Assembly (NCBI GenBank): GCA_947377285.1
Contig: CANCFT010000012.1
Span: 37,624-101,623 of the forward strand
Direction of reading: 5' to 3'
Length of the DNA stretch: 64,000 nt
DNA from: Bacteriovoracaceae bacterium
GTDB lineage: Bacteria; Bdellovibrionota; Bacteriovoracia; Bacteriovoracales; Bacteriovoracaceae
Below are positions 47,130 to 55,852 of this stretch, piece after piece. A model generated the notes under the pieces. It worked only from the letters and a program-made list of their open reading frames with translations, ran no database searches and was not told the DNA's origin. The position numbers and the translations under genes were made by a program. The stretch's first letter is position 1; the number at the start of each line of letters is the position of its first letter.

Positions 47130-47558
47130 ATGGCGAATCCTAAAATAAATAATATTCTCATTCCTAACGTTACGAAGCTTACGCCAAAGCCAAGCGTTGA
47201 TACTACAAATAAATTAGGCAAAGGTGAAACATCCGAATTCAAAAGCCTTCTCGATAATAATTTAGAACAATCAGAAAAATCCCCGATAGCAGATGCCCCA
47301 AAAGGTTTACATCTTTCAACTCATGCCATGAGAAGACTTCAAGAAAGAAATTTATCTCTTGATAAAGAAGAATATGCAAAGCTTCAGAGTGCAATTGATA
47401 AATTGAAGCTTAAGGGTGGTCAAGATTCTTTAGTTATAACAAGTAAAGCCGCGTATATCATTGACGTGCCAAAAAATACAATCGTTACGGCGATTGATAA
47501 AGACAGTATAGGAGATAATGTATTTACGAAAATTGATTCGACGATATTAATGAATTAA
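47130..47558 (+). CDS. conserved flagellar operon protein (TIGR02530-like)
   Basis: 142 aa. The C-terminal half (LHLSTHAMRRLQERNLSLDKEEYAKLQSAIDKLKLKGGQDSLVITSKAAYIIDVPKNTIVTAID) matches my knowledge of a short uncharacterised family found between flgD and flgE in many bacteria. The N-terminal 50 residues are disordered and Ser/Thr/Lys-rich, perhaps an export signal. Function unknown; hook assembly is the natural guess from position. Confidence 0.78.
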   Translation: MANPKINNILIPNVTKLTPKPSVDTTNKLGKGETSEFKSLLDNNLEQSEKSPIADAPKGLHLSTHAMRRLQERNLSLDKEEYAKLQSAIDKLKLKGGQDSLVITSKAAYIIDVPKNTIVTAIDKDSIGDNVFTKIDSTILMN

Positions 47559-47569
47559 ACATTTTAAAA

Positions 47570-47644
47570 TCTCAAAAAAAACGGAGCTGGTCCTTTCCGG
47601 AAGCCCTAGTTTTTAGTCAGTAGTACTAAAAAACGTTTTTGAGA
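47570..47644 (+). promoter_or_regulatory. structured leader between the flgD group and flgE
   Basis: TCTCAAAAA (47570-47578) can pair with TTTTTGAGA (47636-47644), closing a domain with two possible inner hairpins: a GC-rich one around GGAGCTGGTCCTTTCCGGAAGCCC, and GTTTTTAGT / ACTAAAAAAC, which is followed by GTTTTTG like a terminator. The closing stem would use the T-run, so the two states exclude each other. The flgE ribosome-binding site follows at once. Could be an attenuator, a weak terminator or a processing site. Confidence 0.45.
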
Positions 47645-47666
47645 AAATTAGGTCTAGGAGGGACAC

Positions 47667-48947
47667 ATGGGTATTTTACGTTCATTCACGATTGGTGTAT
47701 CTGGTTTAAATGCAAGTGGGCAAGGGATGGGAGTCATCGGTGACAACATCGCCAACGCTGGTACTAACGGATTCAAATCTTCAAGAGCAGAATTTCAAGA
47801 CGTCCTCGCAGTATCGCTAAAAGGTATTGAAGGTGGAGATCAGTTTGGTGCTGGTACAAAACTAGGCCATATTAAACCAATCATGACCCAAGGTGATATC
47901 ACCAGAACTGAATCAGTAACTGATTTAGCACTTTCAGGTGACGGTATGTTTGTTATTGATGCACCAGCTGGAAGATCATTTTCACGTGATGGTTCATTCC
48001 ACTTTGATAAAGAAGGTGCTCTTACAACTATGGATGGTTATAAGGTCATGGGCTTTCAAGGTGATGAAAGTGGAAAAATGATGAATAAGATTGATGCCAT
48101 TAAGCTTGGAAATACAACAATCGCGGCTAAAGGTTCAAAAGAAGTTATCATGTCGATGAACTTAGATTCACGAATGAATAAAACTGAATTTAAAATTGAG
48201 AACCCAGAGAAAACAGCAAACTTTTCTAACTCAATGACTATTTACGATAATATTGGAACAGCAAGAACTGTAACTGCTTACTATAATAAAACGGATAATA
48301 ATACTTGGGAGTATCATATTGCTGCCGATGGAAAAGACGTTGAAGGTGGGAAAGTTGATACTATGTATGAACAAGCTTCAGGGACTTTGGTATTTAATGA
48401 TAAAGGGCAACTTCAAGAGAAAAAAGAAGGTAAAAATTCTTTTAACTTCAATAAAGGTGCAGCTAAAGATCAAAAAATTAATTTCAATTGGGGGCAATCA
48501 ATTAAAGATGGTGGAACTGGTTTAGATGCATCAACTCAATATGGATCTGATTCGGCAATTGCTCGCCATACTCAAGATGGTTCGAGTGCAGCGACATTAA
48601 CTTCTTTGTCATTTAACGATAAAGGGATTTTAACAGCGAACTACAACAATGGTGAGACTCGAGATATTGCTCAAATTGCTGTCGCTAAATTTGAAAACAA
48701 CGAAGGACTTTTTAAAATAGGAAAAAACTTATTTAAAGAATCAAAAGCTTCGGGACAAGCCGCAATGGGAAAACCAGGAGAGTCAGGACGAGCAGAAGTT
48801 CTATCAAAATCAATCGAACTTTCTAACGTTGATATTGCCAATGAGTTTGTTAACTTGATGACAGCGCAAAGAAACTTTCAAGCCAATGCTAAAACATTGA
48901 CTACTGCAGACCAAATGTTACAAGAAGTTTTACAAATTAAGAGATAA
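47667..48947 (+). CDS. flgE: flagellar hook protein FlgE
   Basis: Builds the hook that joins rod and filament. 426 aa. N-terminal motif ILRSFTIGVSGLNASGQGMGVIGDNIANAGTNGFKSSRAEFQDVL and C-terminal LSNVDIANEFVNLMTAQRNFQANAKTLTTADQMLQEVLQIKR form the core; residues about 75-330 are the exposed domains (GAGTKLGHIKPIMTQGDITRTESVTDLALSGDGMFVI). AGGAGGG precedes the ATG. A strong terminator follows, closing the operon. Confidence 0.96.
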   Translation: MGILRSFTIGVSGLNASGQGMGVIGDNIANAGTNGFKSSRAEFQDVLAVSLKGIEGGDQFGAGTKLGHIKPIMTQGDITRTESVTDLALSGDGMFVIDAPAGRSFSRDGSFHFDKEGALTTMDGYKVMGFQGDESGKMMNKIDAIKLGNTTIAAKGSKEVIMSMNLDSRMNKTEFKIENPEKTANFSNSMTIYDNIGTARTVTAYYNKTDNNTWEYHIAADGKDVEGGKVDTMYEQASGTLVFNDKGQLQEKKEGKNSFNFNKGAAKDQKINFNWGQSIKDGGTGLDASTQYGSDSAIARHTQDGSSAATLTSLSFNDKGILTANYNNGETRDIAQIAVAKFENNEGLFKIGKNLFKESKASGQAAMGKPGESGRAEVLSKSIELSNVDIANEFVNLMTAQRNFQANAKTLTTADQMLQEVLQIKR

Positions 48948-48962
48948 TTTATTAAACTTAAT

Positions 48963-48983
48963 GAGGGGCCTTATGGGCCCCTT
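48963..48983 (+). terminator. rho-independent terminator after flgE
   Basis: AGGGGCC and GGCCCCT form a perfect stem with loop TTATG, followed by TTCCTATTTTTT. It lies about 15 bases after the flgE stop. Confidence 0.9.
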
Positions 48984-49004
48984 TCCTATTTTTTCAGGAT
49001 GACT

Positions 49005-50483
49005 ATGAAAATGAGACTTTCAATAATAATTATTATTTCCTTAGTTTGTATTGGTACTTCTTGTTCATTAACAGCACCAATAATGAAACCAGTCAGAGGA
49101 ATTTCAAGTACCTCACAAAGTGGGCTTGATTTATTAGTTGAAGCGAGAACGATCGTTGAAATGGTTGCCACAAGAGAAATTAATCAAGATTCTTGTGATC
49201 ATGAATTGGGAAATTTAATAAGTGATTATCAATTATTATCTCCCCAGAATTTAGATTTAAACGAAATGAAAACAAATGGTCAGTTAATTCTGGATGCTAG
49301 TTTTGAAGCTAGACTTGCCTTGCATTCAATTCTGACTATTCTTCCGTTAAATTGTAAAATTAAAATTAAAGAACTCAATCAACTGATTCGCCTGAGTGAT
49401 GATTATGTAGGGACACACTTTTATCAAGATCCTCAAGTGAATTCTGGCTCGATTGATTTTCCCAATGAGAAAATTCCCGTTTATGAGCCAGAAAGTTATC
49501 ATCCTTATCACGTTGGTGCGGGGATAGATCCAAAAGCAAAATTTCAATTTCAAAATGGTGATATCATGATCACTAAAGGCGTGAGTTTTGTTTCTTCAAC
49601 AATTTCAGAAATTGCACATCCACGTTCACTTTTTAGCCATATCGTTTTTGTTCATGTCGACAGCACAACAAAAGAAGTAACAACTATTGAATCCTATGTT
49701 GGAAAAGGTGTTAGTATCTTCCCAATAGAAGAAGCACTTAAAAATGAAAATGCTCGTATTTTAGTCTTAAGATCAAAAGACAGCGAACTTGCCAGTAGAG
49801 CTGCCGATTATATGTTTAATAAAGTAGTAGCTCTAAAAAAGCAAAATAAATTTATTCCTTACGATTATGAATTAGATTTTTCTGATAATTCAAAAATGTC
49901 ATGTGAAGAGGTTGCTTATGATTCATATAAACATGAGTCTGAAGGAAAGATAATATTACCTGAATTGATGTCCGATATAACTATGAATGATGCTAGTTTT
50001 TTAAAAAGAATTGGTATTAAAAAAGGGAAGATGATGGTTCCCACCGATATGGAAACTGATTCTCGATTTAATATTGTATTAGATTGGACAGATTATCGAT
50101 TAATGCGTGAATCATGGAAAAAAGATGTAGTGTTAGGAGAAATGTTCCGTTGGATAAATGAGCATGATTATAAAATACATGAAAACTTAACTTCTATTGC
50201 GGCAAAGGTAATTTGGTCAACTCGTAACATTCCTCTTGTTTGGAATATGATGTCTAGGGTCTCAGGAATACCGAAAAATTTCACTAAAGATGTACCATCA
50301 CTGACAATTACAACTTTAGCTAGTTTAAAGACAATAGGTGGAATACTTCTAGATGAGTTAACAAAAGCAGATATTGATTATTTTACAAAAAATGGGAAAT
50401 GGATGTCTTCTGAAATGCTTAGAGATTCACTTGAGAGATTTAGAGAATCGGATCCTAAGAATTTAAAAAAGGTTTTTAGGTAA
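49005..50483 (+). CDS. YiiX-like permuted papain-fold lipoprotein
   Basis: About 492 aa with a lipoprotein signal (MRLSIIIIISLVCIGTSCS). Residues about 180-320 resemble the YiiX/DUF830 permuted papain-like amidase family: FQNGDIMITKGVSFVSSTISEIAHPRSLFSHIVFVHVD with a candidate catalytic His in FSH, and SKMSCEEVAYDSYK with the candidate nucleophile Cys. Such enzymes cleave amide or ester bonds in wall peptides or lipids. The remaining C-terminal 160 residues are unassigned. The ATG at 49005 has AGGA five bases upstream; 48999 and 49011 are alternatives. The stop abuts the ferredoxin stop with no spacer. Confidence 0.75.
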   Translation: MKMRLSIIIIISLVCIGTSCSLTAPIMKPVRGISSTSQSGLDLLVEARTIVEMVATREINQDSCDHELGNLISDYQLLSPQNLDLNEMKTNGQLILDASFEARLALHSILTILPLNCKIKIKELNQLIRLSDDYVGTHFYQDPQVNSGSIDFPNEKIPVYEPESYHPYHVGAGIDPKAKFQFQNGDIMITKGVSFVSSTISEIAHPRSLFSHIVFVHVDSTTKEVTTIESYVGKGVSIFPIEEALKNENARILVLRSKDSELASRAADYMFNKVVALKKQNKFIPYDYELDFSDNSKMSCEEVAYDSYKHESEGKIILPELMSDITMNDASFLKRIGIKKGKMMVPTDMETDSRFNIVLDWTDYRLMRESWKKDVVLGEMFRWINEHDYKIHENLTSIAAKVIWSTRNIPLVWNMMSRVSGIPKNFTKDVPSLTITTLASLKTIGGILLDELTKADIDYFTKNGKWMSSEMLRDSLERFRESDPKNLKKVFR

Positions 50484-50720
50484 TTACGAATCCCCATCAC
50501 TACCGATAGCTTCCACAGGGCAAGATTCGAGAGCAATGAGGCATTCTTTAATTTCACTTTCAGTTTTAGGCTGTAATTTGACATAAGCGTGGCCTTCAAT
50601 ATCATTGATGATAAAAAATCTTCCGGCCTCTACTACACAAGCATCACAAGTAATACATTGATCATCAACGTAAAATTTTCCGCTTATATTTTCAGACCAT
50701 TTTGATTTTTTATCGGCCAC
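50484..50720 (-). CDS. small ferredoxin, one [4Fe-4S] cluster
   Basis: 78-aa electron carrier. Cysteines are arranged as CxxCxxC (QCITCDAC) with the fourth ligand in SCPVEAIG, so a single cluster is expected. The second half of the chain keeps only that one ligand, as in the Fer4_13-like monocluster group. Start is GTG at 50720 with AGGT eight bases upstream. It follows ppiD by 12 bases. Partner proteins are not evident. Confidence 0.88.
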   Translation of the reverse strand: MADKKSKWSENISGKFYVDDQCITCDACVVEAGRFFIINDIEGHAYVKLQPKTESEIKECLIALESCPVEAIGSDGDS

Positions 50721-50732
50721 GATTAATACCTA

Positions 50733-52235
50733 TTATTCTTGTAACATATTCGAGTAAATTTTCACTTTAGTATCTTCTTCAAGTTTTTTAAGGATTGAAT
50801 CCATCATTTTCTTTGAAAGTGCATTTTTTAATCCAGTATTTTCAGAAGCTAATTTTGCCGGATCTTTTGTTTCAGTTGTACCAGTTGCTGAAGTCGTTTT
50901 CATCATGATCATTGAAGTTCCGTCATCAAATAAATGAATTTGAGACTTTGTTATATCTCCTGAAAAAATTTCTTTCATATTTTCAGGCGACAGGTTAGCT
51001 CCATTTGAAGCCCCATCAAGTGGATTGATAGTACCTTTTGCATATTGAAGCTTATACTTTTCTGTAATTGATTTTACTTCGTTGGCATTCCCAGCTTCAA
51101 GAGCTTTTTTTAAGTTGTTAGATATATCAACTGAGAGTTTTTTAATTTCTTCAACTTTGTCTTTTTGGATTAATTCTGTTGCAAATTTTTCTTTATACTC
51201 AGCAAAGACCGCTTGTTGCCCTTCAGTTTTCTTTTCTACTAATAATAAGTGATATCCAAATTGTGTTTTAATCGGGCTTGAAACTGTACCTGGCTTTTGT
51301 GTAAATGCCACTTGGTCAAATTCAGGAACCATTCTTCCACGTCCAAATGATCCCAAGTCTCCGCCTTTACCTTTTCCAGATGGATCTTCAGTATATTTGT
51401 CGGCAAGTTTAGTAAAATTAGCTGGAGTTACTTCTTTAGCAATTTTTTCTATGGCCGCTTTTACGTCAGCCTCTTTTTTACCTTCAGTTGTTAAAAGTAT
51501 ATGGCGAGCTTTAACTTCTTCTGGTTTATCCAGTGATTGTTTTCTTTCTTTAAACATCGATTCGAGGCGTTTTACGTTTGTATCAACAGTTAAAAATTTT
51601 GCTAATTCGTCTTTTGAAACGGCAACAAAATTTCTTAAATTATTTTTTGAAACAGTAATGATTTCTGCATTGAGTTTTTGTTCTCTAATTTTTTGTAAAT
51701 CATTTAAATAACCTTTAGAAAGTGGGAAAGCTTGAGTAAGCGTCTGAGTATTTTTCATTTTCAACTGATTAACGACATCAGCTTCAAATTCAGATGGGGT
51801 GAGTTTATTTGCTGCAAGAATTGATTTATAACGATTTATGTCGAATTGACCATTTGTTAAGAAATATGAAAGTGTTTTAATTTCAGTTTTCACTTCTTCT
51901 TCAGATGGGTAAGCACCAATATCATTGGCAAATTTCACCATTAATTTTCTTTGAACAATATTTTTTAAAGTACTTTCCTTTATTTTCATCGCTTCTATTT
52001 GTTTTGCACTTATTTCTCCGCCCATCATTTGTTTATAAAATTCGATTTGGCGGTTATATTCTTGCTGGTACTCTTCGCTTTTAATAGGAAGATCTCCGAC
52101 TTTCCCAATGGCATTCGGAGAACCCCCACCTTGTTGCAGTGATTGATACCCTGTGAACATAAATGAAAGTACGATAATTCCGATTAAGACTGTGGCAAAA
52201 GTATTTGCCGTTTTGTTTTTGGTAAATTCCGACAT
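50733..52235 (-). CDS. ppiD: membrane-anchored parvulin-type prolyl isomerase (PpiD-like)
   Basis: Periplasmic folding helper held by one N-terminal helix (FATVLIGIIVLSFMFTGY). 500 aa: SurA/PpiD-like N-terminal chaperone domain (KVGDLPIKSEEYQQEYNRQIEFYKQMMGG; ESTLKNIVQRKLMVKFANDIG), then a parvulin domain about residues 245-345 (VKARHILLTTEGKKEADVKAAIEKIAKE...FTKLADKYTEDPSGKGKGGDLGSFGRGRMVPEFDQVAF). E. coli PpiD is longer and its parvulin domain is inactive; here the parvulin core looks complete. AAGGA precedes the ATG. Divergent from mreC. Confidence 0.9.
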   Translation of the reverse strand: MSEFTKNKTANTFATVLIGIIVLSFMFTGYQSLQQGGGSPNAIGKVGDLPIKSEEYQQEYNRQIEFYKQMMGGEISAKQIEAMKIKESTLKNIVQRKLMVKFANDIGAYPSEEEVKTEIKTLSYFLTNGQFDINRYKSILAANKLTPSEFEADVVNQLKMKNTQTLTQAFPLSKGYLNDLQKIREQKLNAEIITVSKNNLRNFVAVSKDELAKFLTVDTNVKRLESMFKERKQSLDKPEEVKARHILLTTEGKKEADVKAAIEKIAKEVTPANFTKLADKYTEDPSGKGKGGDLGSFGRGRMVPEFDQVAFTQKPGTVSSPIKTQFGYHLLLVEKKTEGQQAVFAEYKEKFATELIQKDKVEEIKKLSVDISNNLKKALEAGNANEVKSITEKYKLQYAKGTINPLDGASNGANLSPENMKEIFSGDITKSQIHLFDDGTSMIMMKTTSATGTTETKDPAKLASENTGLKNALSKKMMDSILKKLEEDTKVKIYSNMLQE

Positions 52236-52378
52236 TGGTCATTCCTTCGTTGCTATTAAAAGTAGGATTATTGTAACGAGAATAAAGTTACTTCGTAAAG
52301 TTTATTGGCTTTTTAAAATAGATTGCTTAAGCTTACTGAGTTACATTTAATTTCAAAATCTTTTTCGGAGTATTAAAC

Positions 52379-53269
52379 TTGAGGCTTTCTGATACAGAAG
52401 AGAGACGGACCAAGATCATCATCAACAGCGTAATTCTGGCAATTGCTTTGTATGGGATGTCGCAGCGCGACTATGTGTTTCAAAAAACATCAATCGCCGA
52501 AAGGGTCATCATTGACCTTATGGCGCCAGTTCAAAGTATTATTACTTCTGGTCAAAGAGGAATTTCCTCTTATATCGAGCACTATGTTGCGAATTTAAAT
52601 GCAAGCAAAGAAAATGTTGGTTTGAAGAGCAAAATTGCAGATCTTCAAAACGAAATGTTCAGTTATCAAGAAGCTATTAAAGAAAGTGACCGACTGAGAG
52701 AGTTGATTAAATATGGTGAACAAATTGACCGCAAAAAAATTGTGGCCAGAGTTGTTTCTTGGGATTCGGCCGATGATTATAAAGTTGTCCGAATCAATCG
52801 CGGTTTAAAAGACGGTGTTCGACTTCAATCTGTTGTTACTAGTTCTGAAGGACTTGTAGGGTATGTATATCGTCTCACTGATCATTTTGCAGATGTCATC
52901 ACAATACTTGATGCAAACAATAGGGTAGATGGCGTTGTTGAACGGTTGCGTTCTCATGGGATCGTTGAAGGTTATAGCCGTGGCCGCTGTATTATGAAAT
53001 ACGTCAATAGAACTGAGCCCATTATTCTTAATGATTTAGTTTTAACAGCAGGTCTCGGAAATGTTTATCCCAAGGGTTTAAAGATCGGATATATCTCTCG
53101 AATTGAACGAGAAAGTTACGGTATCACTCAGCATATAGAAATTACTCCTTTAGTAAATTTTTCAAAACTAGAGGAAGTACTCGTGTTGGTTTACGAACAA
53201 GAAGAGCATAAACAATTAGAATGGAAAGCTCTAGAAGAACAACTCAATAGCAATGAGGTCAAGCGATGA
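52379..53269 (+). CDS. mreC: rod shape-determining protein MreC
   Basis: Periplasmic scaffold of the elongation machinery, activating PBP2-RodA. 296 aa: N-terminal cytoplasmic tail and membrane helix (IIINSVILAIALYGM), coiled coil about residues 75-115 (GLKSKIADLQNEMFSYQEAIKESDRLRELI), then the two beta domains (VARVVSWDSADDYKVVRINRGLKDGVRLQSVVTSSEGLVGYV). TTG start with GGAG eight bases before it. First gene of the operon; mreB is not in this window. Confidence 0.94.
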   Translation: MRLSDTEERRTKIIINSVILAIALYGMSQRDYVFQKTSIAERVIIDLMAPVQSIITSGQRGISSYIEHYVANLNASKENVGLKSKIADLQNEMFSYQEAIKESDRLRELIKYGEQIDRKKIVARVVSWDSADDYKVVRINRGLKDGVRLQSVVTSSEGLVGYVYRLTDHFADVITILDANNRVDGVVERLRSHGIVEGYSRGRCIMKYVNRTEPIILNDLVLTAGLGNVYPKGLKIGYISRIERESYGITQHIEITPLVNFSKLEEVLVLVYEQEEHKQLEWKALEEQLNSNEVKR

Positions 53270-53799
53270 AAACGAGCCTAAAAGACATCGTATTTCCTTT
53301 AATTAAAACACTAATACTCCTTTTTGTTTTAGAAATAATAACGACTGCCATATTTCCAATGATAGGTTTGTTAAATTTTAGAGTCCCATTTAATATACTT
53401 CTCGTTCTCTTTTTGGGACTTCGATTGGAGACACCGTACCTCGCAATTTTAATTATGATGGTGCAATATTTTCACGCCTTCTTTTCAGTTGAAGGTTGGG
53501 AAATGGGAACAGTAACTGGAATTGTCATATGTGTTGTCGTCTCTTACGTTAGAGAAATGATCCATTTTTCTTCTTGGGGAATGACAATTTTAATCACTCA
53601 AGTTTTTCAACTATTATGGTTTTTTGTACAATCGATTCTTATTTATATTCAATTGGGAAATCTTGATTATATTTTTGATAAAGGATGGCGTTTTCTTCCT
53701 CAGAGTGTAATTATCGCTATACTGTCACCCTTATTCTTTTTTATTTTAAACAAAATTTGGGATGTCGATGACCGCGGAATGCTAGGAGATAAGGTTTAA
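53266..53799 (+). CDS. mreD: rod shape-determining protein MreD
   Basis: Small inner-membrane partner of MreC, 177 aa, five to six predicted helices and few charged residues. Sequence is weakly conserved in this family, so the call rests on length, topology and position. It overlaps mreC by four bases and mrdA by one. Confidence 0.87.
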   Translation: MKTSLKDIVFPLIKTLILLFVLEIITTAIFPMIGLLNFRVPFNILLVLFLGLRLETPYLAILIMMVQYFHAFFSVEGWEMGTVTGIVICVVVSYVREMIHFSSWGMTILITQVFQLLWFFVQSILIYIQLGNLDYIFDKGWRFLPQSVIIAILSPLFFFILNKIWDVDDRGMLGDKV

Positions 53800-55850
53800 T
53801 GTTTGGAGAAGACGATCTCGTCAGGTCTCACCAAGAAAGAGCAGATATTATACTCAATATCATTGTAATATCTTTTGCACTTTTATTAGCGCGACTTTGG
53901 TATTTACAAATTTATCATGGAAAAATGTTTTTTAATTATTCATTAGAAAATCGTCTAAGAAAAGACGTAGTCCGCGCTCCACGTGGGATGATTTTTAGCC
54001 GAAACAATGTTCTCTTAACCCATAATGTCCCTCGTTTCGATGCTATTATTACCCCTCAATATTTGGAAGGTGATTCAGAAACAATTGGATATTTGGCAAA
54101 GGTTTTAGAAACAACCCCAGATTCAATTATTAAAATTCTTAAAAAATATCAGGGCCAAGCTAAATATATCCCTGTAGTTGTAAAGAAAAATATTTCACGC
54201 AGAGAAGTAGCTATCTTAGAAACTGAATCATCAAAGCTTCCAGGTGTTTCGGTCGAAACATTTATCAGTAGAGAGTATACAGATAAGGATTCAGGGGCCC
54301 ATTTATTAGGCTATATTTCAGAAATTTCACAAGAAAAAATTCCACGCTTTAGAGACCGCGACAAGTATGATTACAAACAAGGTGATTTCATCGGGCAAGG
54401 TGGAATAGAGTTACAATATGATTTAGAAATCCGCGGACAAGACGGCTATCAATTTATGGAAGTTGATGCTCGCGGTAGAGCACGAAGACACGTTACTAGT
54501 GACGATCTTTATTCTGGAATTGATAATAAAGCAGCTGAGCCTGGAAAAAATGTCCGTTTAACAATTGACCGAGATGTTCAATTGGCCGCATATCATGCAT
54601 TAGAAGGAAAAGATGGAGCTGCGGTCGCAGTTGATATTGAATCTGGTGAAGTCATCGCAATGGTTTCATTACCAGGATATGATCCTTCAAATTTTTCGAC
54701 AGGACTTTCTAGTAATTATTGGGGCCAATTAGTGATGGATGAAAAACGTCCACTTCGCGATCGAACAATTCAAGAGCATTATTCTCCTGGATCGACTTTT
54801 AAACCTCTCACAGCAATTGCTGCACTTGAAGAAGGTATTGTTAATGAAAATACAAAAGTAGTTTGTAATGGTGGTTACCGAATGGGTGGTCGCGTTTTCC
54901 ATTGTTGGAAAAAAGAAGGACATGGAGTTGTTGATGTTCTCAGAGCATTAAAAGAATCGTGTGATGTTTATTTTTATAGTATCGGAAATAAAATTGATAT
55001 TGATGTCCTTTATAAATACGCCACTCTTTTTGGAATGGGACAACGATTAGGGATTGTACTTCCTAGAGAAACAAAAGGCTTAATTCCCAACAAGGAATGG
55101 AAAAAAGAACAAACGGGAATTGAATGGCAGAAGGGGGAAACACTTTCATGTGTAATTGGGCAATCATTTGTAAACGTTACTCCAATTCAATTGGCGATGT
55201 TTTATGCAACAATTGCCAATGAAGGAAAGTTATGGAGACCTCATGTTGTAAAAGAAGTTTTTTCAAATTCAGGCCAAGTCTTAAAGCGATTTGAGCCAGA
55301 ATTAATTCATCAATTCCAAATAAAAAGAAAAACTCTCGACCTCGTACATGAAGCATTATTTGATACGGCAAACAGTCAGGGTGGTACGGCCGGTGGATCT
55401 AAAGGTGTTGGTATTCAAATGGCCGCAAAAACTGGAACGGCCCAAGTTATTAGTTTTTCTGCGGATAAAATTTTTAATAAATGCGAAAATCAAGAATACA
55501 AATACCGAAATAACGGATTATTTGCGGCGTATGCACCTGCCGGGAATCCAAAAATTGCTGTCAGTGTTGTAGTCGAGCATGGTTGTCATGGAGCTAGTGC
55601 GGGCGGCCCAGTTGCTAAGGCCATTATTTCAGCTTACATGAATAAGTATTACCCCGCTTATCAGAAAAAAATTATGGCCCAAGAAAATGCCAAAATGACT
55701 TGGACTCAAATCCAAGAAGACAATCGCTTGAATCCTGTTCCGATGGTTATGGAAAACGATACAAAAGATTATTACGATGAAACTGGAAAATTAATTAGAA
55801 GTTTTACCTTAGAAAAAGGTGGACAAGTTCAAGCCGGACCGTTGGAGTAA
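53799..55850 (+). CDS. mrdA: penicillin-binding protein 2 (elongasome transpeptidase)
   Basis: Cross-links peptidoglycan during cell elongation, paired with the RodA polymerase. 683 aa. One membrane helix near residue 25 (IILNIIVISFALLLARLWYLQIYHG), dimerisation/pedestal domain, then the transpeptidase domain with SxxK in HYSPGSTFKPLTA, the SxN-like SCDVYF, and KTGTAQV. The pedestal motif RGMIFSRNNVLL is also present. Starts as TAATG with the mreD stop. Confidence 0.95.
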   Translation: MFGEDDLVRSHQERADIILNIIVISFALLLARLWYLQIYHGKMFFNYSLENRLRKDVVRAPRGMIFSRNNVLLTHNVPRFDAIITPQYLEGDSETIGYLAKVLETTPDSIIKILKKYQGQAKYIPVVVKKNISRREVAILETESSKLPGVSVETFISREYTDKDSGAHLLGYISEISQEKIPRFRDRDKYDYKQGDFIGQGGIELQYDLEIRGQDGYQFMEVDARGRARRHVTSDDLYSGIDNKAAEPGKNVRLTIDRDVQLAAYHALEGKDGAAVAVDIESGEVIAMVSLPGYDPSNFSTGLSSNYWGQLVMDEKRPLRDRTIQEHYSPGSTFKPLTAIAALEEGIVNENTKVVCNGGYRMGGRVFHCWKKEGHGVVDVLRALKESCDVYFYSIGNKIDIDVLYKYATLFGMGQRLGIVLPRETKGLIPNKEWKKEQTGIEWQKGETLSCVIGQSFVNVTPIQLAMFYATIANEGKLWRPHVVKEVFSNSGQVLKRFEPELIHQFQIKRKTLDLVHEALFDTANSQGGTAGGSKGVGIQMAAKTGTAQVISFSADKIFNKCENQEYKYRNNGLFAAYAPAGNPKIAVSVVVEHGCHGASAGGPVAKAIISAYMNKYYPAYQKKIMAQENAKMTWTQIQEDNRLNPVPMVMENDTKDYYDETGKLIRSFTLEKGGQVQAGPLE

Positions 55851-55852
55851 GA

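Noticed and set aside
47559-47666. c-di-GMP (GEMM) riboswitch in the flgE leader
   Set aside because: The conserved GEMM core with GACGCAAAGC and tetraloop-receptor parts is absent, so the structure is reported without a class.
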